Below, piece by piece: positions 55,051 through 64,000 of a stretch of DNA of 64,000 nucleotides. The notes beneath the pieces are model-generated. The model did not search any database, was not told where the DNA came from, and saw nothing but the letters and a program-made list of their open reading frames with translations. The DNA lies in contig MEHQ01000511.1 in assembly GCA_008828725.1 (NCBI GenBank), forward strand, positions 368,897 to 432,896. Reading direction: 5' to 3'. Every line of letters starts with the position of its first letter. Positions within the stretch are counted from its first letter, which is position 1. The stretch comes from Saccharina japonica. Lineage: Eukaryota; Sar; Phaeophyceae; Laminariales; Laminariaceae. Made by a program: the position numbers and the translations under genes.

Positions 55051-55384
55051 TTCAATATTGTGCGTGACGGGGTTTTCGTCCGTATGTATGGCAGCGAAAA
55101 CCGTTTGTTTGCCGATCAAGTTGTTGTGCCCTTGAGATCAGTCACTCACTGGTCTGTGCTGCCAATCAGAAGCACTGGTAGCACCTTTTTGAGATCAATC
55201 ACTGGATGGACTGTCTGTTGTCCAACGCCAATTTTCTAACAACAGCAGTCAATAAATTAGTGATCACACAAGATCAAGATTGGCACCACTACTACTTATT
55301 ACCACTACTCGTACGCAGCGTCGCGATCGCTTCTTGCGCGTGTCGAATCTGACCCGCCCGGATATATAAACCCGCCCAACTCAA

Positions 55385-55473
55385 CCCATCTAGGACTCCA
55401 GTCCCGATGTGGGGACAGAACACTTGAAATTAGACTAAAATATTTAGTTCAAGACAGTGCAGTTCTTAGAGGG
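55385..55473. mobile_element. piggyBac-like MITE, second copy
   Basis: TCAA (decayed TTAA) at 55381 and TTAA at 55474. The right end inverse CCCTCTAAGAACTGC and internal ACTTGAAATTAG match 49460-49543. Confidence 0.65.
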
Positions 55474-55546
55474 TTAAAACACTGGGGGTATTTATATAAT
55501 ACGTGATACGCTTGTACTTGAGTATACGCATACCGGTATCTATTAC

Positions 55547-55653
55547 GGGGTGGGCTAATGTAGTAAATAGGACCTACGGTGCATACTAAAACCTATATAT
55601 TTACGTATTTGTACTAACATTATTTGGTCCTATTTAATATGGTCCTCCGTAAT
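55547..55653. mobile_element. MITE M1
   Basis: TATTACGGGGTGGGCTAATG to ATATGGTCCTCCGTAATA, inverted core. Confidence 0.85.
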
Positions 55654-55806
55654 ATATTCGAAGTATACGTAGGGGACATCGCTGTGGGCTTTCTTCCGCA
55701 GATAAATGTCGTTGTTGTCGAACCTTTTCATCATGACGAGCACCTTCTTCTGCCCGACTTTATTCCTCCTATATATAATATGTATATACTACGTACATAC
55801 GAAACG

Positions 55807-55894
55807 TTTACCACTCTGGACATAAATATAAGCCACTTTTAAACTACTGATGTGAATGCTAAACGTTGACTATATTTCCGGCCTGAGTGTTCCG
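55807..55894. mobile_element. Palindromic MITE family H
   Basis: TACCACTCTGGACATAAATA..TAAGCC and inverse GACTATATTTCCGGCCTGAG. Confidence 0.75.
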
Positions 55895-56088
55895 CACCTC
55901 CTATTCATACGTACCCTACCTTTCTTTGCCGTCGTGAACAACCGGCGGGGACGATGTGCAGCGAAATCACAACGATGAGGGAGGTACTACTAATTCATAC
56001 ATATAATATGTGTTTGTTAATAAACAGCAAGCAGTGATTGATTGATTAGAGAAAACTATAGCCACTATTCGACTGGCCGTTCGTTCTC

Positions 56089-56089
56089 G

Positions 56090-56125
<36 letters not shown>

Positions 56126-56138
56126 GCAGCATCAGCAT
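56089..56138. repeat. (ATC)n microsatellite
   Basis: About 15 triplets ending with AGC variants. Confidence 0.95.
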
Positions 56139-58083
56139 CATCCGGAAACTACCCACAGGGAGACCAAAGCCAGAGCCTTGCTATGTGTTGCGTACAAGTC
56201 TACCCGTGCGACTGTATGTAGCTCATTTTGTTACCTGTTGATAGGATTACCACCGGCGGCGGCGGCGGCGGCGCAACATCGACAGGCTGCGCTAGCAAAC
56301 TTACTACTCGTACGCGTATGATACCTCCACAATGTGCATGTTTTGCCCTTACTGCTCCAACCTTTTTTATCTTCAGGGAAGTAGTGACCTAATGTGATAG
56401 CATCACATATAATCACATCATCATTGATTGTGTTTATTATTATTATTATTATCATCTTTGCCATCCGATAAATAATGTGCAGCATGAGCTTCAACGTTGA
56501 TCACTCATAACATTCCCGGAAGCAGAAAACCACGAAAACCAAGGATACCTATGCGCAAAGTCTAACATCCTTCTATGTCTACTTCCCGCCAAGATTTATC
56601 CACAATACTCCATTTGTTGTCCTTGCTCCCTCCTTCTTCCCAATATGCACTCTTTACGTTCTAATCTTAAGTCCTAAGCCGCATCCAAGCTCCATCCCCA
56701 CGCCATCGGTGTGGGTTTGTCATCCCCCCCCCCCTGCTTCTCCTCGCTTCCTGGCGGCCCCTGAGCTGAAGTTTGAAGCGCGACACCCTCCTCGAAATGG
56801 CGACCTGTGTGGTCACCGAGACGATTTGCAACAGGCGTTCTTTGATTGTGTTACTATCATCATCATCATCGTCACCAAAATATACATTATAACCCCCTTA
56901 TTTTAGTTGTAGTAATAATCCCATCCCGCGATTAAAAAAAACTGTTTTTTTTGTTATTGCTGCCACTAGGTGTGGGAGTAGTGGGTGGGTGTGTTGTCGC
57001 CACTATAGGTGTGGGAGTAGTGGGTGTATATTATATAGGGGGGGGGGGTAGGGGCGAAGAGAGCCCTCTGCTATGTAGTAACCAGTACCTGGTACGTACT
57101 TTACCCCGGATCATCTGTATGTATGTGCGTTCTTCGCATTATCAACCTCTATTTCTGTATCATATAGCCCCGTCGATCTGCAGCACACCCACAGAGTATT
57201 CGTGCCGATTCTTCATTTTAGAGAGATGTACCGGGCGGGGTCTGTGGTCACAGAACCGCGACACAGAGATAGATGAGCAGAGATGGAGAGATATGTATTT
57301 GTAACTGCTGAGCAAAGCAGCACAAAACGTAACGTACAAATAAAAGGGGAGAAAATGCATATATAAGCCAACGTATAATAAGCGAGGGCGTGATGTGATC
57401 GTGTATGATATGAATGGTGAGATGAACGGCGCAAAAATCACGCATTTCTGGATCCTACTTGTATAAATAACCTGCCGTTACGATTTATACACTACCTGGT
57501 ATTGATATTAATAGTACTGTCTGACTGTCTCTGTGTGCTGTTGTAGTGCAGATCCAAAAACCCATCATGAAACAGGTACCTTTTCATCCAGATCGGCTAT
57601 ATCATACCCAGCAACATGATGAGGCACGTACATCATACGGATCAGGAATCTACCCGCCCTGAATGATCTAGATCGGGGATCTGTTCGATGTTTTGGAACG
57701 TTTGTGATACTACGGCACTTCGTACCTACCACTTTACAGCAAAAGTAGTACAAGGTCCATCCCAGGATACGTGTACCCACACAGCTCACTCACTGGTTCA
57801 CATGACATGACAAAAAAAAATATCTAATCTGAAAAAATTATGAATGCATCCCCTCCACATGCGCCAAATATATAAACTGGAAACCCGCGCAGCGACATTT
57901 TACAGCCGCTCGACGCTACGGTGATAGAACCAGCAACCGAGAGAGAGAGAGGGAGGAGTTGTAGTTTGCAGCGCGACAGCAGATATAGAGGAGACCCCAG
58001 CAGGGAACGCCACCTCGTATCCCGCGCCAGAAACTCCGGGACTCGATCGCTCTCGCTCTCTCTCCACCGCGGGCACGGCAAAC

Positions 58084-58239
58084 ATGGAGGACGCCGTGGT
58101 ATCGCCAGCTAGTGTATCCCCAACGCCGTCGTCGGCAGGTGCCTCGGCGACGTTGGCTCCCGCCGCGACTGTGTCCAAGGTAGACTCGTTATCTCTGCGC
58201 ATGCTCCAGCGCTCGCTGGTCACCGAGGCGGACTCGAAG
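58084..58239 (+). CDS. Possible first exon of an unidentified gene
   Basis: An ATG in good context (GGCAAACATGG) opens 52 codons ending at a strong donor (TCGAAG/GTGCGT). MEDAVVSPASVSPTPSSAGA, then VDSLSLRMLQRSLVTEADSK. High GC matches real exons of the window, and 57900-58083 could be a CT/GA-rich 5' UTR. No second exon could be picked out among the transposons downstream to 64 kb, so it may be split by them or continue past the window. Confidence 0.4.
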
Positions 58240-58668
58240 GTGCGTGCTGCGTGCTGCTGCTGTGCACTGTGCACCCGTTTTGCATCATCCATCATCCACC
58301 ATATGGGAAGCGAAAATAGTTACCGATGGGTTGATTGATCTTCTGCTGTGATCTGTCTTCCGCTATTAATAGTACACAGTTTTATGTGCTCTTCTTTTTA
58401 AACTCTATTTTCTCCGTGTACGGTTGATTTGATATTTGTGCTTGGAATTCGTGTGAATATCTCGAGCAGATGTTGCTGCTACAGCTGTTGTACTGCTGCT
58501 TGCTGCTGTTCGAAGTCTAGTCGATGGACCACGGCGGGGCAGCTATGATATGATACCAAATCGGGCCACAGCATCACAACCGGTACTGACTGACTTGACT
58601 GTAGCTCGTACTACTGTACTTGTAGCCTGTCTTCATTGTCGTTTTGCTCCGTCTACGTTTTTTTGCTG

Positions 58669-59510
58669 TTAGACCTATGCCAATGGGAAAGCATAGTTAC
58701 CCTAAAAAGTTTGAATTCCCAAGATCCCCGTCAGATTTTTCCAGAACGAGCTTGCTATGGGACCGATTCTTAAAACGGAATATTCCCAACTTTTGGAAAA
58801 GCCCGAAAAAGGCAATTCTCAGGCCGATGTTGAAGCAAGATCGGCTTGAGAAAAACTCAGGCGGATGTTAGTTCGAAGCGGCGAGATTCCGAATCCTCGA
58901 CAGACATGGATCGACGAAACCAACGACTGCGTCATGAATTCTGTACGCGGTGCGCTCGTTACGGGCTCCGACCCATCCTAGGGTCACCGTGTTCACACGA
59001 TGGCCGGTGATATGTGGCGGGCGCTGGCCAGGCGTCTGATAAACAAACAATTGGCTGCTGGTGTGCATAAAACAGATGACAAAATTTCTCGATCCGTGTC
59101 AAATGGCAAAAAATAGAGTTTTTTTCGGGTTTGGGAGAAGAGCGTAGGACGCCGCCGGCAATCTCTCGCCCCCTAGACCATGGATCCACCTTATACCTTC
59201 GAGGCGGTCATCTACACTCGTTGGTCTTGCCCGACCCGAAGCGGGTTGGCTGTGGGATGAGTCTATGTCGAGATCGAAGGTCTATCGTCGCACGAGCTGA
59301 TTTTTATCAGGGTGTTGACGATTTGCAACGAGAAAAAGCAAATTGCGCCGCCTGCAGCCGTTTGAAAAAAATAAGAAAAATATCAAACATTTTTTCCCTT
59401 TTTTCCCACAGCAGCGGTACGAGCGGATCTTCAGCCTTAAAATTCCAGGGAAATATTTCAAACATCGCTTTCAAACATCGCTTTCCCATTGGCATACGAA
59501 GTAGGTCTTA
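58669..59510. mobile_element. TIR element P1 (836 bp) flanked by TTA
   Basis: The element 58672-59507 has ends GACCTATGCCAATGGGAAAG and inverse GACCTACTTCGTATGCCAAT..GGGAAAGC. TTA precedes and follows. A 3-bp TWA duplication and a G-initial TIR fit PIF/Harbinger. No transposase is seen. Confidence 0.75.
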
Positions 59511-59516
59511 TTAATA

Positions 59517-61081
59517 GGCCATCTCTTATGGAACGTTTTTGAGAGTCGAAAACGTGATGAATTTCTCGAGCCTCAAAACCAGACGCACAGAATCGGCCGA
59601 CAACCTTATCATGACCCGAATTTTTCAGAATCCTGTTGGGCTATGTTCTCACACAAACGTTCAACAGCGAGAGGAAGAGAGATGTTCGCTGCCTCCCTAC
59701 TACAGGCTGGTTCAAGCATACCACCCAAAATCCATTCAGTGGCGAATGTCCACGCCGTTTTTTGGAGATAGACTCTGAAATTTGGCACACGTGTTTTATG
59801 CGCCCTATCCGAGACTTTGACGGATGGCTTTTTTTTTGTTTTTTTGTTTTTCGTCAGATATTGCTTGTTTTGTAATTTTTTGGGAAATTGGGGTCTTGAG
59901 AGATCCGAAATTTCCGGCGAGAAAAAAAAAAAAAGAAACATTCGTAAAAGGCTCGGGTAGGACGCATACAACACGTGTACTCGTACCAAATTTCAGGGTC
60001 TATCTCCAAAAAACGGCGTGGACATTTGGACTTTTGTGCGGTAAAAGTGCAAAAATAGGCGTTGCCTCGTAATTCTTAGTTTCAGTATATAATCGATTTT
60101 GGGCGTTAAATATGACTTAATATGATCATACGCAGTCAGATCTTTGAATATTTGCGTGAAACTTTGTACAAACATGCCTTGGACCACCTGGAAGCGGCTC
60201 GTTCAGAAAAAAAAATGGGGGGGAGAAATGTTTTCCTACAGAAACGCCTGACTATTGTTGACCACTTTGAAGGCCTGTGATTGGTCGGGCCACATTTTCG
60301 GCGGTAGCGCCAGTTCTAGGTCCTTGAACAAAAAAACTGGCGATGTCACCCTCTTCCACTGTTCATGGCGGTCAGTATGATACCAAATATGTGACATTGG
60401 AGTTGTTATTGCATGCGGCATTCGTGACTGACGAAATTTTGGGTGATATGCCTGAACCAGCCTGTATACGTAGACTACACGGGCCTCGTCGCTCCGGAGC
60501 ATCTCAGCCCACCACGCAGAAGCATGGTATCTGGTACTCGCGACGAGGGAAACACGACACGTACGCTTCACACTAGGAGGGCTGTCTTTCGAAGTCCTAC
60601 TTTCGTCCTCGCTGTCTGTGTTGATCGTCTCGTTCATCAGACCGCGACTACCCTCTCGTCCTCAACGAGACAAGTTGTGATTGGGCGACATCGCAGCCGC
60701 GAGGAGAGAGCGGCAAGGCTCCTGTAGCCGACCCAATCACAAACCGACCCCATCGGCTCGTGGTGATGCCTATGAGGCGCGCGGGGGTGGGTAGCGGGGC
60801 ACAGCAAGCAGCATAGATCCTGTTGCTTGCTTAGCAGATCAGGTACATTTGAACGCTTGTTGCCTCCCACGATGTGTGGAAACCCACGACGACGCAAACC
60901 CGGGCGCCAGTTTCGATCGCGATGTTGATCGAAAATGGGGCCCCATTTCCGAGTGGAGGCCGTCCCGAAAATGATACCACCCGAAAAATTGACCACTTTC
61001 GGGCCCATAAGGCTGACGATCGGTTTTGAAAACTGAAAACGTTCGTTTCCGGTTCTCAAAAATCTTCCATGAGAGATGGCC
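59517..61081. mobile_element. TIR element P2 (1,565 bp) with an internal foldback
   Basis: GGCCATCTCTTATGGAACGT on the left and inverse GGCCATCTCTCATGGAAGAT on the right match over ~38 bp. Inside, TACAGGCTGGTTCAAGCATA (59701) and GTCCACGCCGTTTTTTGGAG (59748) have inverted partners near 60440-60465 and 60005-60027. Minus-strand ORFs (60236-60637, 60637-61059) are not recognisable. Confidence 0.7.
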
Positions 61082-61618
61082 TTAGGCCGTTTCCTATGCG
61101 GTTCGATTTTCGAGCTTCACATTATGGTCCGATCGATTTTTCAGCGACCTAGTTCGAAAATCGAAACAGTCTTTCCTATGCGAGAAAAACGGATTTATTG
61201 TACGTGCAGAGGTTCGAGCAAACGGGGAGACCAACTGCTGTTGTTGTGGTCTGGCGCCGCGAAGAGATGCGCCGAGTGCGCTGCACTGGGCGTAGGACCC
61301 AAGCGTCCGAAGCCACGCTGGCTGCCTCTGGTCTGGTGGCGACGTGCCGAGTGCGCTCGAGTCGACCTGTCTTGGTATTTTGTGTTTTGACACAACGAAG
61401 CATCCGAGCCCAGCACGTTGACTGACTGCTGCTGCTGCTGCTGCTGCTGCTGTAAATTCTACGAGTACGGAAAGGCGCGCGCCGAGTTCGCTTCCCTTCG
61501 TCTCTAGGTCCGAGCCCGCGCCAGCCGACTGTAGTCTGGCGACGGAGAGACGCACCGATGGCCGGCTGCACGCCGGGCGCGAGCAACATCGCTGTGTCAC
61601 CATCCAACTCATCGATCG

Positions 61619-61649
<31 letters not shown>

Positions 61650-61881
61650 TGCATTAACATCTTGAATTAAGAGACCATGCCATTTTTCGATTTGGAAATC
61701 TAATGACCCAAGTCGTCGGACTTTGGGCCTAAATCTGACGACTTGGGCCATCGGATTCTCAAATAAAAAAAATCCCGGTCAGATTTTGCACAATCGGACT
61801 GCATAAGCGGGTACTTTCGTTTTTGAAATCGAAAAAAACAGATCTGAGGTTCGAAATCGAACCGCATAGGAAACGGCCTTA
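61082..61881. mobile_element. TIR element P3 (794 bp) flanked by TTA
   Basis: The element 61085-61878 has ends GGCCGTTTCCTATGCGGTTC and the exact inverse GAACCGCATAGGAAACGGCC, with TTA at both borders. Two CTG triplet runs (61424-61452, 61620-61648) lie inside. Confidence 0.85.
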
Positions 61882-62071
61882 TTTACTCGCTATATCGGGC
61901 AGAAGGACAACCTGACTTATGTCCCTGTCTGCGCACCCTGTAGCATACGTAGACGCCTTCCGTAGTTGTCAACTGCCCAAATAGTCGGATAGCTGGCACT
62001 GCTGCAACTTCAAGTGCAATACCTACCGTACCCAACTACTTCCTAGCCGGCGACTTGTCGTTATCCAGCTC

Positions 62072-62543
62072 GCAGCAGCAGTGGTCCCCCTATAATGCCG
62101 GTATGTGCCAGGCCAAATCGACCGACATTATAGCGGGCACCGGTATTTTTCCGCACACTGCCACACTGATTAATCCGCTAGGGCTGGGCACTGGCGGACT
62201 CAAGTCAGTAGCGATTGTGCTGTCGTCGAAATCAACCAGTATACTGGGTTACAGCAGTAGACTGTCTTCTCCTCTCTCCTCTCTCCTTCCGAAACGCATT
62301 TGGTGGGTTTCCGTACAATAATATGGCGTGTTTCTTGGGCGTATACACGTGAGAAAAAACTACCGGCGAATGTACCGGCCGGGTCAATCAGTAGACTAAA
62401 ACTGTCGGTACATACTGTGGCAGTGCCCAGCCCTATCAAATCCCATCTGGGTGTGAGGCGATTTCACCGGCATTTAATCTCTCACCGGCATTATTAAACC
62501 GGTACCGGTATTATTGGGTATTATAGAGGGACCCCTGTTGCTG
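62072..62543. mobile_element. TIR element (~470 bp)
   Basis: GCAGCAGCAGTGGTCCCCCT..ATAAT on the left; inverse CAGCAACAGGGGTCCCTCTA..TAAT on the right. Subterminal inverted blocks (GCCAGTGCCC-type) occur at 62185 and 62422. Confidence 0.65.
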
Positions 62544-62602
62544 TATACCAGTATACCTGATTGTATATGGTACCCCCGTAGTACAGACCCACCCTCCCCT
62601 AA

Positions 62603-62732
62603 GAAACGGACATACTAGCCCAGCAGGCTTATCACGTATTTCATAGTTATGAATTCCAGCTCCTCGAATTTCTTATCCTGCTCGGAAATATAAGGGGCTG
62701 AGGTTCTTATGGAGCCGTTTCCTTTTGTTTGT
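62603..62732. mobile_element. Small TIR element related to the one nested at 53265
   Basis: CTAAGAAACGGACATACTAG..AGCCCAGC at the left and TTCTTATGGAGCCGTTTCC at the right. Confidence 0.45.
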
Positions 62733-62741
62733 TAGCTGGCA

Positions 62742-62830
62742 TATACCACTCTGGTTCCGGAAACTTAAGCCCCGTTTGTACGTTTGTACTCTGATGTCAA
62801 TTCGAGACGGTGATTATATTTCCGGTCAGC
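62742..62830. mobile_element. Palindromic MITE family H
   Basis: TACCACTCTGGTTCCGGAAA and inverse GATTATATTTCCGGTCAGCG. Confidence 0.7.
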
Positions 62831-63059
62831 GTTGTATATCCACCCACGCCAGGTGGGACGATTTTCCGTGCCGAGGTTCTCCAAAGCATTGGGAGGCGTA
62901 CACACAAGCGAAAATGACGGGGCTACACTCGAACATGATATGTATTGGAAATATTTCGACTAGATGTTTTTTTTCTCCGTGTAGACGCATGTCATGCATC
63001 GGTCGACGTTTGGATCATTTCTTCCCCATTGCCGAGAGAAAATCGGCTACCAAAATTTC

Positions 63060-64000
63060 GTTCGAGGGGGTGTGTGCTATGTTACCATCCCGTGTGATAA
63101 CGTCATCACACGGTGTGATTAACACGGTATGAGAGCACCCCCATTTAGTACCTGGTATTTGTGTACTATCGTACGCCTGGTGTGTGATACATACATGTTC
63201 ATCACGTCATCACCACCCTGATCGTATTTCCGTATATATGTAGATACCCTGGTTGCGAGTATAAATGGCTTGCCTGATTGTCACCCGGTGTGATGACACG
63301 GTATGAGAGCACTCGCATTTGGTACCTGGTATTTATGTACTATCGTATACCTGGTGTGTGATTGTTGACCAGGTCGTCGCCACCCTGATCGTATTCGCCG
63401 TATGTAGATACCCTGGTTGCGAGTATGATGTCAGCCAAGCCATTTATGCTCGCAACCAGGGTATCTACATGCGGCGAATACGATCAGGGTGACGACGACC
63501 TCGTAAACATGTATCACTCACCAGGTATACGATAGTACACAAATACCAGGTACCAAATGCGGGTGCTCTCATACCGTGTCATCACACCGGATGATAACGT
63601 GATCACACGTACGATCAGGATGGTGATGACGTGATGAACATGTATGTATCACACGCCAGGTGTACGATAGTACACGAATACCAGGTACCAAATACGGGTG
63701 CTCTCATACCGTGTTATCACGCCGTGTGGTGGCGTTATCACCCGGTGTGGTAACACGGTATGATAGCACCCGCATTTGGTACCTGGTATTTGTGTATCAG
63801 CCAAGCCATTTATACTCGCAACCAGGGTATCTACATACGGCAAATACGATCAGGGTGGTGATGACGTGATAAACGTGCGATAACGTTATTACACCGTGTG
63901 ATAACACGGTATGAGAACCCCCGCATTTGGTACCTGGTATTTGTGTACTATCGTACACCTGGTGTGTGATATATACATGTTCATCACGTCATAACCACCC
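63060..64000. repeat. Satellite-like block of direct and inverted ~200-bp units
   Basis: CATTTGGTACCTGGTATTTG..TACTATCGTA..CCTGGTGTGTGA..ATGTTCATCACGTCA..CACCCTGATCGTATT..TAGATACCCTGGTTGCGAGT recurs at least five times, some inverted. TATCACACCGTGTGATAAC palindromes lie between units. It runs past the window end. Confidence 0.9.

Noticed and set aside
61094..61751. Two overlapping ~190-codon minus-strand ORFs
   Set aside because: They lie inside TIR element P3, contain poly-Ala from CTG repeats and match no transposase motif I recognise.

Overview
The window looks like nuclear DNA of an intron-rich, repeat-rich eukaryote. The best guess is a brown alga (Ectocarpus-like stramenopile). This is an inference from short GC-rich exons separated by introns of about 0.3-3 kb, GT-AG splice sites, stacks of microsatellites, long C/G homopolymers and many short inverted-repeat transposons. 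There is no bacterial-style gene packing, and no rRNA operon or CRISPR array was seen.

The main content is one plus-strand gene spanning at least 288-42647. I could thread 30 exons by reading frame. Every junction but one keeps the frame, and the visible product is about 1,577 residues with the 5' end outside the window. In order it has: a low-complexity Gly/Ser/Arg-rich N-terminal region (exons 1-3); a first leucine-rich repeat (LRR) block interrupted by a Ser-rich linker and a WW-like motif (exons 4-13); a linker exon; a second LRR block (exons 15-20); and a charged, mostly helical C-terminal half that ends in a short acidic tail (exons 21-30). Both LRR blocks close with the same kind of N-P-x-x-x-P-P-x-E-L-L cap. 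The protein is probably an intracellular scaffold, but its function is not recognisable.

Region by region: 1-2.1 kb, N-terminal exons; 2.7-18.3 kb, LRR block 1 and the WW-like exon, which lies in a perfect 1,120-bp tandem duplication (7244-9483); 19.8-30.1 kb, second LRR block; 31-42.6 kb, helical C-terminus; 42.6-64 kb, mostly transposon relics and satellites, with only weak gene candidates (45603-45857 plus, 53612-53756 minus, 58084-58239 plus).

At least a dozen interspersed repeat families can be separated by eye. They include a TA-flanked inverted-repeat element in about 16 copies, a second palindromic element, a TTAA element nested in another transposon, an element with a perfect 8-bp target duplication at 24 kb, three TIR elements linked by TTA at 58.7-61.9 kb, two families ending in poly-C, and elements with a (GGGTC)n core. 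The most unusual pattern is that copies of exon edges (splice site plus adjacent coding bases) recur inside the neighbouring introns of the LRR gene at nine or more places.
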